Below are positions 32,695-42,055 of a stretch of DNA of 42,055 bases, piece after piece. Made by a program: the position numbers and the translations under genes. Each line of letters starts with the position of its first letter. Position 1 is the first letter of the stretch. The notes under the pieces were generated by a model, which ran no database searches, was not told the DNA's origin, and worked only from the letters and a program-made list of their open reading frames with translations. The stretch covers positions 1-42,055 of the forward strand of contig JAHIWE010000018.1 in NCBI GenBank assembly GCA_018816105.1, given 5' to 3'. Source of the DNA: a bacterium (GTDB lineage Bacteria > Campylobacterota > Campylobacteria > Campylobacterales > Arcobacteraceae).

Positions 32695-34109
32695 GCTTTT
32701 GCATTTGGTAGGTCTGTGATTGTTCCATCATAAATCTCAGCTGCCATTCCAATAGACTCATGAAGCGTTGGGTGAGCATGAATTGTAAGTGCTATATCTT
32801 CAGCATCACAATCCATTTCTAAAGCTAGGGAAATTTCACCTAAAAGCTCTCCTGCATTTTCTCCAATAATAGCACCACCTAAAAGTTGGTTTGTATCTTT
32901 ATTAAAAATTAATTTAGTCATACCTGTACTTGAAACATCACTTGCAAGTGCACGTCCAGAAGCACTCCAAGGGAAAGTTGAAACTTCATAGTTCATACCA
33001 CTTTCTTTTGCTTCAGTTTCAGTCATTCCAGCCCATGCAATCTCTGGGAATGTATAAGCTATTGAAGGTATTTGTTTTGGTTCAAAGAACACTTTATGAC
33101 CTGCTATTACTTCAGCTGCAACATGTCCTTCATGAACTGCTTTATGTGCCAACATTGGTTGCCCAATAATGTCACCAATTGCAAAGATATTTTTAACCTT
33201 TGTTCTTAGTTGATTATCAACTTTTATTAAACCTTTATCATCTACTTCAACACCTGTGTTTTCAAGTCCAAGTTTATTTCCATTTGCACTTCTTCCAAGA
33301 GCAACTAAAACAGCATCGTAAAGAATTCCTTCTTTAGGAGCATTCTCCCCTGTAAACTCTACATATATTCCATCACTTTTAGGAATAATAGATTGAGTCT
33401 GAGTTTGACTCATAATATTAAATCTATCTTTATTTGCTTTTGTATAAAGTTTGATTAAATCACTATCTGTTCCTGTCATTAACTGTTTACCACGAATAGC
33501 AACATCTACTTTGCTTCCAAGTGTTGAATAAACAGTACCCATTTCTAAACCAATAATTCCACCACCTAAAACTAAAAGTCTTTTTGGAATTTCTTTTATT
33601 TCTAAAGCATCTGTCGAATCCCAAATTCTAGGGTCTTCATGGGGGATAAATGACATTTTAGTACTTTGACTTCCAGCTGCAATAATACAATTGTCAAAAG
33701 TAACTTTTGTTTTTTCACCTGTTGATAAAACTACTTCAACACTATTGTCATCTAAAAATGTGGCGTACCCTTGAAGGGTATTTACCTTTCTCATTTTTGA
33801 CATAGCACCTAAACCATCAGTTAGTTTTTTAACAACGCCATTTTTATAAGCAGCAATTTTTTCAAGATCAATATTAGGAGCTGAAAAACTAATTCCTGCT
33901 TTTTCTACATGTTTTGCTTCTTCAACAACTTTTGCAATATGAAGTAATGCTTTAGAAGGAATACAACCCACATTTAAACAAACTCCACCAAGTGTTGGGT
34001 ATCTTTCTACTAGAACAGTCTCTAAACCTAAGTCGGCACATCTAAATGCAGCAGAATAACCACCAGGTCCAGCACCTATTACTAAAACTTGAGTTTTAAT
34101 TTCTTCCAT
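32679..34109 (-). CDS. lpdA: Dihydrolipoyl dehydrogenase (E3)
   Basis: A 476-residue FAD enzyme that reoxidises dihydrolipoyl groups of E2 and makes NADH. The FAD motif VIGAGPGGYSAA is near the N-terminus. The redox disulfide is Cys44-x4-Cys49 in GGVCLNVGCIPSK. The NAD motif LVLGGGIIGLEMG and the C-terminal active-site segment HAHPTLHES are visible. It lies 11 bases downstream of aceF as the last gene of the pyruvate dehydrogenase operon. Confidence 0.95.
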   Translation of the reverse strand: MEEIKTQVLVIGAGPGGYSAAFRCADLGLETVLVERYPTLGGVCLNVGCIPSKALLHIAKVVEEAKHVEKAGISFSAPNIDLEKIAAYKNGVVKKLTDGLGAMSKMRKVNTLQGYATFLDDNSVEVVLSTGEKTKVTFDNCIIAAGSQSTKMSFIPHEDPRIWDSTDALEIKEIPKRLLVLGGGIIGLEMGTVYSTLGSKVDVAIRGKQLMTGTDSDLIKLYTKANKDRFNIMSQTQTQSIIPKSDGIYVEFTGENAPKEGILYDAVLVALGRSANGNKLGLENTGVEVDDKGLIKVDNQLRTKVKNIFAIGDIIGQPMLAHKAVHEGHVAAEVIAGHKVFFEPKQIPSIAYTFPEIAWAGMTETEAKESGMNYEVSTFPWSASGRALASDVSSTGMTKLIFNKDTNQLLGGAIIGENAGELLGEISLALEMDCDAEDIALTIHAHPTLHESIGMAAEIYDGTITDLPNAKAVKRK

Positions 34110-34120
34110 TTTCTAACTCC

Positions 34121-35782
34121 TTAAAGATTTAGTAATCTAATGTCACTTAAAAGTTCTGCTAAAGTTGTAGTGAATCTAGCACCATCAGCTCCATCTATAA
34201 CTTTGTGATCATATGACAAACTTAAAGGTAAAATCAATCTTGGTTTGAATTTCTTACCATTAAACACAGGTTTAATTTGAGATTTAGAAACTCCTAATAT
34301 TGCGACTTCAGGAGCGTTTATAATTGGAGTAAAGTATGTTCCACCAATTCCCCCAAGGCTAGAGATTGTAAAACAACCACCTTGCATATCAGCAGAAGTT
34401 AATTTCCCATCTCTTGCTTTTTCTGAAAGTGCTGCTAATTCAAGTGCAATTTCTTTAAAGCCTTTTTTATCTGCGTCTTTAATAACTGGAACTAATAATC
34501 CATTTGGTGTATCAACTGCAACTCCAATATTAAAGTATTTTTTCATAATTAACTCTTGAGAGTCTACACTTAGGCTTGAGTTGAATTTTGGATGAATTTG
34601 TAAAGCTTTTACCACAGCTTTAATAATAAATACTAAAGGCGAAAGTTTGAAATCTTTTGCAATACTATTTTGTTCTTTTCTAAACTCTTCAAGGTTTGTT
34701 ATATCAGCTTCATCAAATTGTGTAACATGAGGCATAGCTAGATAGTTTTTATGTAAAAAAGGACCTGAAACTTTTTGTACACGAGTAAGTTCAACTTTAT
34801 TAATTTCTCCAAATAAAGAGAAATCTATTTCTTTTGCCTCAGGAAGATTAAATCCAAAACCAAGTCCTGTTCCACTTGATGGTTTATTTAATTGTTCTTT
34901 TACATAGGCCTTTATATCATCTTTTAGGATTCTTCCTTTTGTTGCACTTCCTTTTACAAAACCTAAATCAACACCAAATTCTCTAGCAATTTTTCTAACG
35001 CTAGGAGATGCATAAACTTTTGCAGCTTTTTTTGTTAAAACTTTGCTATTTTTATTTTCTGTACTACTTGCTGCTAGTTCTTGAAGTGTAGGTCTTGTGC
35101 TATTCTTTTCAACTATTGTAGGAGTTTGACTTGTTTTAAATGCTGGAGTTGGAACTTTATTTTCAATAACAACAGTTTTAATTATTTTTGCTATTAAATC
35201 TCCACTATTTATTTTCATTCCAGCTTCTACAAATAATTCAATAACCTCTCCACCAAATGGAGCTGGTACATCCATTGAAGCTTTTTCAGTTTCTAAAGTG
35301 ATAAGACCATAATCCATTCCGATAATATCGCCAACTTTAACCATAACATCAATTACATCAACATCTTTATCTGCACCTAAATCTGGAACTCTTACTTCTT
35401 CGACAACTGATTTAATTGATTGCTCTTTTACAAATTGCTTTGAAGTTTGATCATTTTGCTCTTCTACTTGAATTGTTGATTCAACTTTTTTTTCTTCTTT
35501 AGGCTTTTCTTCTTTTGGTATTTTATCTTCTGAAGATTCATCTGCTACTTCAACCCTAGCGATTAAATCACCACTATTTACTTTATCTCCAACATTTACC
35601 AAAATCTCTTTTATAATCCCTGCATATTCTGTTGGAACATCCATTGAAGCTTTTTCAGTTTCTAGTGTAATAAGTCCATCTTCAACTTCAACTTTATCTC
35701 CAACTTTAACCATAATATCGATTAAATCAACATCTTTATCAGAACCTAAATCAGGAATAAAAATATCATAAATTTTTGCCAT
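34121..35782 (-). CDS. aceF: Pyruvate dehydrogenase E2, dihydrolipoamide acetyltransferase
   Basis: A 553-residue E2 core protein. Two lipoyl domains are seen, with modified lysines Lys44 and Lys167 in identical ETEKASMDVP motifs. A charged linker joins them. A peripheral-subunit binding domain follows at about 255-292 (YASPSVRKIAREFGVDL). The catalytic acyltransferase domain ends with SYDHKVIDGADGARF holding the active histidine. It transfers acetyl groups to CoA. The two lipoyl domains are similar even at DNA level, so recombination could change their number. Confidence 0.94.
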   Translation of the reverse strand: MAKIYDIFIPDLGSDKDVDLIDIMVKVGDKVEVEDGLITLETEKASMDVPTEYAGIIKEILVNVGDKVNSGDLIARVEVADESSEDKIPKEEKPKEEKKVESTIQVEEQNDQTSKQFVKEQSIKSVVEEVRVPDLGADKDVDVIDVMVKVGDIIGMDYGLITLETEKASMDVPAPFGGEVIELFVEAGMKINSGDLIAKIIKTVVIENKVPTPAFKTSQTPTIVEKNSTRPTLQELAASSTENKNSKVLTKKAAKVYASPSVRKIAREFGVDLGFVKGSATKGRILKDDIKAYVKEQLNKPSSGTGLGFGFNLPEAKEIDFSLFGEINKVELTRVQKVSGPFLHKNYLAMPHVTQFDEADITNLEEFRKEQNSIAKDFKLSPLVFIIKAVVKALQIHPKFNSSLSVDSQELIMKKYFNIGVAVDTPNGLLVPVIKDADKKGFKEIALELAALSEKARDGKLTSADMQGGCFTISSLGGIGGTYFTPIINAPEVAILGVSKSQIKPVFNGKKFKPRLILPLSLSYDHKVIDGADGARFTTTLAELLSDIRLLNL

Positions 35783-35792
35783 TTTTAACTCC

Positions 35793-38465
35793 TTATGATT
35801 TTAATGGATTGATTTTATTTGAATCAATTCCATATTTTTTCATAGCTTCAATTGCAATATCTTTTTTGATTTTGCCGTTGATTGCCAATTGTGCTAAAGT
35901 AGTATAAACAATGAAGTTTGTATCAACTTCAAAGAAACTTCTTAAGTTTGCTCTACTATCACTTCTTCCATATCCATCTGTTCCTAAGGCTTTGAATGTT
36001 CCTTTTATAAATGGTGCAATTTGTTCTGAATATGTTTTTACATAATCTGTTGCAGAAATAATGATATTTTCTTCATCATTTCCTAAAATAGTATTTACAT
36101 AAGAAGATTTTTGTTCTTTATCTAAATTTAAAAGATTATATCTTTCTACATCTTGAGCTTCACGTGCTAGTTCATTATATGAAGTTGCAGAATAAATTTC
36201 ACTTCCAATTTCAAATTCTTCTTTTAAAATATCAGCGGCTTTTAAAACTTCTTGGAAAATAGATCCAGAACCTAATAACTTAACTTTAAAGTTATTTTTT
36301 GCTTCTAGTGTTTTAAGTTTATAAATCCCTTTTATAATACCTTCAATAGCATCTTCAGGCATTGCAGGTTGTTTATAGTTTTCATTTAAAGTTGTAATAT
36401 AATAGAAAATGTCTTCTTGTTTTTCTCCATACATTCTATCTATTCCTGCATGAACAATTACAGCAACTTCATATCCATAAGTTGGGTCATAAGTAATACA
36501 ATTTGGAATTGTATTTGCTAAAATATGTGAATGACCATCTTCATGTTGAAGTCCTTCACCATTTAAAGTTGTTCTTCCACTAGTACCACCAATTAAGAAA
36601 CCTCTTGCTCTTTGATCTCCTGCTGCCCAACATAAATCTGCCGTTCTTTGGAAACCAAACATTGAGTAAAATATATAAAATGGAATCATTGGACAATCAT
36701 TTACAGAATAAGAAGTTGCAGCAGCTATCCAAGAACTCATAGCACCTAACTCATTGATTCCTTCTTGTAAAACTTGACCTTTGATATCTTCTTTATAGTA
36801 AGCAACTTGTTCTTTATCTTGTGGAATATATTTTTGTCCAGCAGATGAGTAAATTCCAACTTGTCTAAACATACCTTCCATCCCAAAAGTTCTAGCTTCA
36901 TCTGGCACAATAGGAACAATATTTTTTCCAATTTTTTTATCTTTAAGTAAAACATTTAAAATTCTAACAAGAGCCATAGTTGTTGATATCTCTCTATCAC
37001 CACTACCATTTAATATTGAATCATAAGCTTCAAGTTCTGGAAGTTCAAGTTTTGTAGAAAACTTTTCTCTTCTTTGAGGAACATATCCACCAAGATTTTC
37101 TCTTTTCTCTTTTAGATATTTAATTTCAGGTGAATTTTCTTCTGGTTTATAGTAAGAATATTTTTGTACTTCTTCATCTGTTATTGGAATATCAAATCTA
37201 TCTCTAAATTTTATTAAGCTTGAAGTATCTATTTTCTTCACACCATGAGCAATATTCATACCCTCAGCAGATGCTCCCATTCCATAACCTTTTACAGTTT
37301 TTGCTAAAATAACTGTTGGTCGTCCAACAGTCTCATTTGCTCTTTTATATGCCGCATAAACTTTTACAGGGTCATGTCCTCCTCTATTTAATTTCCAAAT
37401 TTGATCATCACTCATATTCTCAACAAGTTTTGCAGTTTCTGGATATTTATTAAAGAAGTTTTCTCTTGTATATGCTCCACCTTTTTGTTTGAAGTTTTGA
37501 TACTCTCCATCAACAGTTTTTTCCATAAGTTCAAGAAGTTTTCCAGAAGTATCTTTTGCAATTAGTTGATCCCATAGACTTCCCCAAATAACTTTAAGAA
37601 CTTCCCAACCAGCACCTCTGAATTCACCTTCAAGTTCTTGTATAATTTTCCCATTTCCACGTACTGGACCATCAAGTCTTTGTAAGTTACAATTTACTAC
37701 AAAAATTAGGTTATCTAATCCTTCTCGTCCAGCTAGTCCAATGGCTCCAAGTGATTCAGGTTCATCAGTTTCACCATCACCTAAGAAACAATATACTTTT
37801 TGAGCTGAACAATCTTTTATTCCTCTATGAGTAAGGTATTTTAAAAATCTTGCTTGATAAATAGCTTGTATTGGTCCAAGACCCATAGATACAGTAGGAA
37901 ATTGCCAATAATCTGGCATAAGCATAGGATGAGGATATGATGATAATCCATTATTAAATGCTTCTTGTCTGAAGTTATCCATTTGTTCTTCAGAAATTCT
38001 TCCTTCTATATAACTTCTTGCATAAATACCAGGAGAAATATGACCTTGAAAAAATATTAAATCTCCACCATCTTTTTCATTTGGTGCTTTAAAAAAGTGA
38101 TTAAAAGCAACATCATATAATGTTGCAGATGATTGAAAAGATGCAATATGACCACCAAGATCTAAATTTTTGTTAGACGCTCTTTGTACCATAATTTGAG
38201 CATTCCACCTGATGATAGATCTGATTTTTCTTTCAATATCCATATCCGCAGGCATTTTTGGTTCTTCATTTGGTGAAATTGTATTTATGTAAGCTGTTGT
38301 AGCCTCATATGGTAAATGTCCACCACTTCTTCTTGATTTATCAATTAGTTTTTCTAGTAAAAAATGAACTCTATCAATACCTTCTTCTTCTATAACTGCC
38401 TCTAAAGCCTCAATCCACTCTTGAGTTTCTAATGGGTTAATATCTTCTAAATTTAACAATGACAT
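35793..38465 (-). CDS. aceE: Pyruvate dehydrogenase E1, homodimeric
   Basis: An 890-residue thiamine-diphosphate enzyme that decarboxylates pyruvate and acetylates the E2 lipoyl group. It has the single-chain (alpha2) form, as in E. coli. The ThDP-Mg motif GDGETDEPES starts at 229 and ends at the NCNLQRLDGPVRGN segment near 258-271. ARTFGMEGMFRQ and GLQHEDGHSH are further family landmarks. It is the first gene of aceE-aceF-lpdA, with AAGGAG before the ATG. Confidence 0.95.
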   Translation of the reverse strand: MSLLNLEDINPLETQEWIEALEAVIEEEGIDRVHFLLEKLIDKSRRSGGHLPYEATTAYINTISPNEEPKMPADMDIERKIRSIIRWNAQIMVQRASNKNLDLGGHIASFQSSATLYDVAFNHFFKAPNEKDGGDLIFFQGHISPGIYARSYIEGRISEEQMDNFRQEAFNNGLSSYPHPMLMPDYWQFPTVSMGLGPIQAIYQARFLKYLTHRGIKDCSAQKVYCFLGDGETDEPESLGAIGLAGREGLDNLIFVVNCNLQRLDGPVRGNGKIIQELEGEFRGAGWEVLKVIWGSLWDQLIAKDTSGKLLELMEKTVDGEYQNFKQKGGAYTRENFFNKYPETAKLVENMSDDQIWKLNRGGHDPVKVYAAYKRANETVGRPTVILAKTVKGYGMGASAEGMNIAHGVKKIDTSSLIKFRDRFDIPITDEEVQKYSYYKPEENSPEIKYLKEKRENLGGYVPQRREKFSTKLELPELEAYDSILNGSGDREISTTMALVRILNVLLKDKKIGKNIVPIVPDEARTFGMEGMFRQVGIYSSAGQKYIPQDKEQVAYYKEDIKGQVLQEGINELGAMSSWIAAATSYSVNDCPMIPFYIFYSMFGFQRTADLCWAAGDQRARGFLIGGTSGRTTLNGEGLQHEDGHSHILANTIPNCITYDPTYGYEVAVIVHAGIDRMYGEKQEDIFYYITTLNENYKQPAMPEDAIEGIIKGIYKLKTLEAKNNFKVKLLGSGSIFQEVLKAADILKEEFEIGSEIYSATSYNELAREAQDVERYNLLNLDKEQKSSYVNTILGNDEENIIISATDYVKTYSEQIAPFIKGTFKALGTDGYGRSDSRANLRSFFEVDTNFIVYTTLAQLAINGKIKKDIAIEAMKKYGIDSNKINPLKS

Positions 38466-38620
38466 AAATCTCCTTTGAAAAAATGATGTTTAATTTTTTT
38501 TATTAATAATTGTAATTGTAATTAACTTAGATGTTTATCAAAATTTACAATTTTTTTAAACTCTTCTTAAATAAAAGTATTATAAAAATGTATAAATTGC
38601 AATATAAGTTAAGGCCTAAA

Positions 38621-39334
38621 ATGATTTTTAACAATAAATTTAGATTTATCATATCTCAAAATCTTAGTGCAAAAGCTAATTCTAATTTTGATAATGCAAT
38701 ATTTAAAGCTTTTAATAAGTATAGTCTACCCGTCTTACGACTATACTCTTGGCAAAACTCTGTAACTTTTGGAGTTTCTCAAAATCCAAGTGATTATGTA
38801 ACACTATTAGAAGAATATGAAAATAATTTTGCAAAAAGAATTACAGGAGGAGGAGTCTTATTTCACGGACATGATATTTCCTATTCCTTGATAATTCCAG
38901 CATCTTATATAGAAGATAAAGGTGTAAAAGAAACTTACGAACTAATTTGTTCTTTTATCCTTTCTTTTTATGCAAGTTTTGGTCTAAAAGCAAATTTTGC
39001 AAAAGATATAGAAAGCATAGTTTTAAGTAAGAATGCATTTTGTCAAGTAGGGTTTGAGGCTTATGATATTATAATCAATGGAGAAAAATTTGGTGGAAAT
39101 GCACAAAAAAGAGCAAAAAATGTGATTTTTCAACATGGTTCAATTCCTTTAAAAACTATTAAAAAAGATGAGAAATATGGTGCTTCCTTAGAAGATTTTT
39201 CTGTTAATATAAATTTTACTGAAGCAGTAGATGCTTTAAAAAAAGCATTTGAAAAGACTTTTAATGCACAACTAATAGAATCAAATTTAGACGAAAATGA
39301 ACAAAAAATATATGATGAATTACATCAAGGATAG
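38621..39334 (+). CDS. Lipoate--protein ligase / lipoyl transferase (LplA-like catalytic domain)
   Basis: A 237-residue member of the biotin/lipoate protein ligase fold. Visible motifs are ITGGGVLFHGHDISYSL and the catalytic-lysine region NGEKFGGNAQKRAKN, followed by FQHGSIPL. It lacks the C-terminal accessory domain of E. coli LplA, so lipoate adenylation might need a partner, or it may act as octanoyl transferase. An in-frame ATG at 38531 would add 30 residues. I prefer 38621, which has AAGG six bases upstream and follows a -10-like TATTATAAA near 38577. It sits 5 bases before lipA and is divergent from aceE, fitting E2 lipoylation. Confidence 0.83.
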   Translation: MIFNNKFRFIISQNLSAKANSNFDNAIFKAFNKYSLPVLRLYSWQNSVTFGVSQNPSDYVTLLEEYENNFAKRITGGGVLFHGHDISYSLIIPASYIEDKGVKETYELICSFILSFYASFGLKANFAKDIESIVLSKNAFCQVGFEAYDIIINGEKFGGNAQKRAKNVIFQHGSIPLKTIKKDEKYGASLEDFSVNINFTEAVDALKKAFEKTFNAQLIESNLDENEQKIYDELHQG

Positions 39335-39339
39335 ACAAT

Positions 39340-40221
39340 ATGACTAATGAGATTATAAAAAAAGAAATAAAATTCAAAAAACCAGAATGGCTAAGAAAAA
39401 AACTAACACCACACACACAAATAGAAATGGAAAACCTTTTAAAAGATGTTGGAGGACTTCATACGATTTGTCAAGAAGCAAAATGTCCAAATATTAGCGA
39501 ATGTTTTGCAAATAAAAATGCTACTTTTTTAATTTTAGGAAATATTTGCACACGAAGATGTACCTACTGTAATGTAAAAACAGGATTACCAAGTGGTGTT
39601 GATTTAAGCGAAATTCAAAAAGTTACAACTTCAGTTTTAAAACTAGGACTTAAATTTGTAGTAATTACAAGTCCTGCAAGAGATGATTTAAAAGACGGTG
39701 GAGCAGAGCAGTTTTATAAAGTTACAAAAGATATTTTAGAAAAATCACCAGGTACTAAAGTAGAAATTTTAATACCAGATTTCAAAGGAAAAGAAGAGAG
39801 TTTAAAAAGAGTAATACAATCAGGTGCCACAATTATTGGACACAATATTGAGACTGTTCCTAGTTTATATAGAATACGAAGAAATGGAACTTATGAACGT
39901 TCTATCGAAGTTTTAAAAAAACTAAAAGAACTAGGTGGAGATAAAATAAAAACAAAAACTGCTTTAATGGTAGGACTTGGTGAAACGCAAGAAGAAATGG
40001 TGCAAGTATTCAAAGATTTACTAGAAGTTGGATGTAAGTTTTTAAGTATCGGTCAATATTTAGCTCCATCAGGTGAGTATGAAAAAGTTATTGAGTATGT
40101 AAATCCTACACAATTTAAAAGATATGAAGAATTGGCTTATGAATTAGGCTTTGAATATGTAAAAGCAAGCCCATATGCAAGAAGTTCTTATATGGCACAT
40201 GAGTATTTGAAAGAAGATTAA
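39340..40221 (+). CDS. lipA: Lipoyl synthase
   Basis: A radical-SAM enzyme of 293 residues that inserts two sulfurs into octanoyl-E2. The radical-SAM cluster ligands are Cys70-x3-Cys74-x2-Cys77 (CTRRCTYC). The auxiliary cluster ligands are Cys44, Cys49 and Cys55 (CQEAKCPNISEC). The C-terminal RSSY serine is present in YARSSYMA. It forms a two-gene operon with the lipoate ligase. Confidence 0.95.
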   Translation: MTNEIIKKEIKFKKPEWLRKKLTPHTQIEMENLLKDVGGLHTICQEAKCPNISECFANKNATFLILGNICTRRCTYCNVKTGLPSGVDLSEIQKVTTSVLKLGLKFVVITSPARDDLKDGGAEQFYKVTKDILEKSPGTKVEILIPDFKGKEESLKRVIQSGATIIGHNIETVPSLYRIRRNGTYERSIEVLKKLKELGGDKIKTKTALMVGLGETQEEMVQVFKDLLEVGCKFLSIGQYLAPSGEYEKVIEYVNPTQFKRYEELAYELGFEYVKASPYARSSYMAHEYLKED

Positions 40222-40321
40222 TAAATTTTTTTAGAAGTATAAATATTTAAATTAGCAATTATTGGATTGTAATATATAATTATTTTCTTTATACTTTTAT
40301 TATCTTAAAATGGAGCTTTAA

Positions 40322-41020
40322 ATGAATGAAAAGATCTCAAATGTTCTGTATGTAAAAGTAGGAAAAGTAACTACAACAAAAATAGAAAATAAAAGAAATG
40401 AATTGGTTTCAGGAATTAAAAAATATCCAGTTTCAAAAGCATACCTTACAAAAACAGGTTTTAAAGAGGATTCTCAAGCTGATTTACTTCATCATGGTGG
40501 AGAGAATAAAGCTTTATTTCTTTTTTCTGCATTAACATATGAGAAAATAAACTCTTTTTTTAATAATAGTTTTAATATGACAAATATGGCGTATTTTGGA
40601 GAAAATTTGATTTTATCTAATATTAGTGAGAAAGATATTTGTATTGGAGACATTTTAAAAATAGGGCAAAGCAAAGTTCAAATAACACAACCAAGACAGC
40701 CTTGTTGGAAACTAAGTGCTAATACAAATGAAAAAAATATGACAAAATTTATTTTTAATAGTGGACTAACAGGCTGGTATGCAAAGGTTTTAGAAGAAGG
40801 AATTATTTGCCAAAATGATGATGTAATCTTAGAAAAAAGAGTTAATCCAAATCTTAGTATTGAAAAATTAAATCAACTAATAATAAATCCAATGAGTGAT
40901 GAAAAGCTTACTCTTGAAGCTTTAAAGTGTGAAGATTTAGGAAAAGCGTTTTTTGAGTCATTATCTAAAAGATATAATTTAAAAGAAAAAGATGATCAGT
41001 TTTCTTTTTATCATACATAA
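40322..41020 (+). CDS. MOSC-domain protein, YiiM type
   Basis: A 232-residue protein of the MOSC family, relatives of the molybdenum cofactor sulfurase C-terminal domain. The hallmarks LLHHGGENKALFLF and QPRQPCWKLSA, with the conserved cysteine of the latter, are visible, as is FGENLILSN. E. coli YiiM reduces 6-N-hydroxylaminopurine as a molybdoenzyme; this is inferred here only from similarity. A 3-alpha C-terminal segment follows. GGAG precedes the ATG. A second MOSC gene of another subfamily is decayed at 7040-7227. Confidence 0.86.
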   Translation: MNEKISNVLYVKVGKVTTTKIENKRNELVSGIKKYPVSKAYLTKTGFKEDSQADLLHHGGENKALFLFSALTYEKINSFFNNSFNMTNMAYFGENLILSNISEKDICIGDILKIGQSKVQITQPRQPCWKLSANTNEKNMTKFIFNSGLTGWYAKVLEEGIICQNDDVILEKRVNPNLSIEKLNQLIINPMSDEKLTLEALKCEDLGKAFFESLSKRYNLKEKDDQFSFYHT

Positions 41021-41041
41021 ACTATAGGGTAAAAATAAGTT

Positions 41042-41887
41042 TTATTCTGGATTATTCTCTTTATTTATTGATTCATAAGCTATTAAGATTTTTTTTCGTT
41101 CAATTCCCCATCTATAACCACTCATTGCACCACTTTTGGCGATGACTCTGTGACATGGGATTAGATATCCTATATGATTTCTTCCAATAGCACTTGCAAT
41201 TGCTCGAACGGCTTTTGGTTTATCTAGATAGTTTGCTATGTCTTGATATGTTGCTACTATTCCATTTGGTAGATTTAAAAGAGCTTTCCAAACATTTACT
41301 TGAAGATTTGTTCCTTTTACGAAAAGGGAGTATTTTTTATTTTTTATAAAGATATTTTCTAGATATTTATTTGCAGCTTCTTGGTCATGGCAAAGGTTTG
41401 CATTTTCCCAAAGTTCATTAAATCGATTAAAAATTTCATTTTTATTTTCATCAATAAAACCTAGATAACAAACACCTTTATCTGTAAAACCAATCAATGC
41501 TTCACCAAAAGGTGTTTGTCCAAATCCATAGGTAATCAAAACATCTTTACCTTTTTCTTTCCACTCTTTAGGAGTAACTCCAATTAAATTTACAAAAAGT
41601 TCATGAAGACGGCTTGTACTGGAAAGCCCAATATCTAAACTACTTTCTAAAATAGATTTGGACTCTTTTATATGCTCTTTTGCATAATTCAAAGTCACAC
41701 TATGTAAAAACTGTTTTGGAGTAACTCCTACATACTCTTTGAATACTCGGATAAAATGAAATTTACTCATACCTACATTTTTAGCTACTTCGTCAATTGA
41801 TGGGTGATCTTTAAAATTCTCATCAAGATATCTAATAGCTTTTTCTATTTGTTTATAGTTGTCATGTAAGCTTATGATTTCTTTCAT
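41042..41887 (-). CDS. AraC-type / O6-methylguanine-DNA methyltransferase fusion
   Basis: A 281-residue DNA alkylation-repair protein. Residues about 12-110 form an AraC helix-turn-helix pair (IDEVAKNVGMSKFHFIRVFKEYVGVTPKQF). Residues about 195-275 form the methyltransferase domain with active Cys245 in LIPCHRVIAKSGAMSGYRWG. The zinc-binding N-terminal methylphosphotriester domain of E. coli Ada is missing, so activation by that route is not possible. The protein may self-regulate or just bind DNA. It lies convergent with the MOSC gene. Confidence 0.9.
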   Translation of the reverse strand: MKEIISLHDNYKQIEKAIRYLDENFKDHPSIDEVAKNVGMSKFHFIRVFKEYVGVTPKQFLHSVTLNYAKEHIKESKSILESSLDIGLSSTSRLHELFVNLIGVTPKEWKEKGKDVLITYGFGQTPFGEALIGFTDKGVCYLGFIDENKNEIFNRFNELWENANLCHDQEAANKYLENIFIKNKKYSLFVKGTNLQVNVWKALLNLPNGIVATYQDIANYLDKPKAVRAIASAIGRNHIGYLIPCHRVIAKSGAMSGYRWGIERKKILIAYESINKENNPE

Positions 41888-41910
41888 TTTTATCCTTATA
41901 TTAAAAAATC

Positions 41911-42055
41911 TTAGAAAGTCGATTGATTATAAACAACAAAATTACCAGCTAATTGTTCTAACTCTTTGTTTATTTTTGCATGAAGAGCTGAATCTTCAAT
42001 ATTGTCTAATACATCACAAATTTTATTTGCAATTAATTCAAACTCTTTTTCTTTC
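41911..42055 (-). CDS. glyA: C-terminal end of a probable serine hydroxymethyltransferase (gene continues past the window)
   Basis: The minus-strand frame is open to the right edge and ends in TAA at 41911, giving 47 visible residues. The sequence [16 protein letters not shown], a helical stretch, and the ending AGNFVVYNQ resemble the C-terminal helix of GlyA, which makes glycine and 5,10-methylene-THF from serine. With so little sequence the call rests on pattern memory. It precedes the AraC-MGMT gene by 23 bases in the same direction. Confidence 0.55.
   Translation of the reverse strand, partial: KEKEFELIANKICDVLDNIEDSALHAKINKELEQLAGNFVVYNQSTF

Noticed and set aside
40235-40296. 9-bp inverted repeat AAGTATAAA / TTTATACTT between lipA and the MOSC gene as a riboswitch or ncRNA
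   Set aside because: The arms are short and AT-rich with a 44-base spacer, and no known metal or cofactor riboswitch motif can be recognised.

Overview
The window is an AT-rich, densely packed chromosomal segment that reads like an Arcobacter-type member of the Campylobacterota. This is inferred from protein character, not from a search: a MoeA-TupABC tungstate cassette, flavocytochrome c, a class D beta-lactamase, NIT-domain chemoreceptors, a DNA polymerase IV with a fingers-region insertion, and frequent TTG starts. I see no rRNA, tRNA, CRISPR array, transposase or phage genes.

Layout. 1-4020: the 3' part of moeA, the tungstate importer tupABC and two small genes, closed by a strong bidirectional terminator. 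4032-5622 (minus): flavocytochrome c sulfide dehydrogenase (fccA-fccB). 5764-10130: DNA polymerase IV, a decayed MOSC-domain gene, an FMN-binding PNPOx-family protein, a DinB/YfiT-fold protein and a compact molybdopterin oxidoreductase. 10220-16157: an alanine catabolic island made of a DauR/YheO-type regulator divergent from ridA-dadA, then a Na+/alanine symporter, an alanine racemase and a rhodanese. 16179-25289: mostly core or poorly known genes (HMGL-like aldolase, RNase HI, a chemoreceptor, a Rof-like Rho regulator, a second RidA, DUF2721, DUF302, YcaO, DUF3010). 25313-29121 (minus): a compact three-gene cassette of an AAA/DUF4143 ATPase, a Septu PtuA-like ATPase and a PtuB-like HNH nuclease. 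29405-32647: RhlE-type helicase, OXA-type beta-lactamase and an aldose epimerase. 32679-40221: pyruvate dehydrogenase (aceE-aceF-lpdA, minus) divergent from lipoate ligase and lipoyl synthase. 40322-42055: an intact MOSC protein, an AraC-MGMT alkylation repair protein and the C-terminus of a probable glyA.

How the parts connect. The alanine island would import alanine, racemise it and oxidise D-alanine to pyruvate and ammonia, with RidA clearing reactive enamine/imine. The pyruvate dehydrogenase genes and the lipoylation genes needed to activate them lie about 20 kb away. Molybdenum/tungsten chemistry recurs: moeA, tupABC, a molybdopterin oxidoreductase and two MOSC loci, one of them broken.

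Best candidate for something new. The 25313-29121 cassette couples a Septu-like ATPase/HNH pair to an upstream DUF4143 ATPase that carries a winged-helix-like segment. Its promoter region holds two perfect 19-bp direct repeats exactly 33 bp apart. Other unexplained items are a 25-bp perfect inverted repeat before alr, paired operator-like elements around the ridA promoter, and two very small genes with good translation signals (18300-18449 and 30782-30904).
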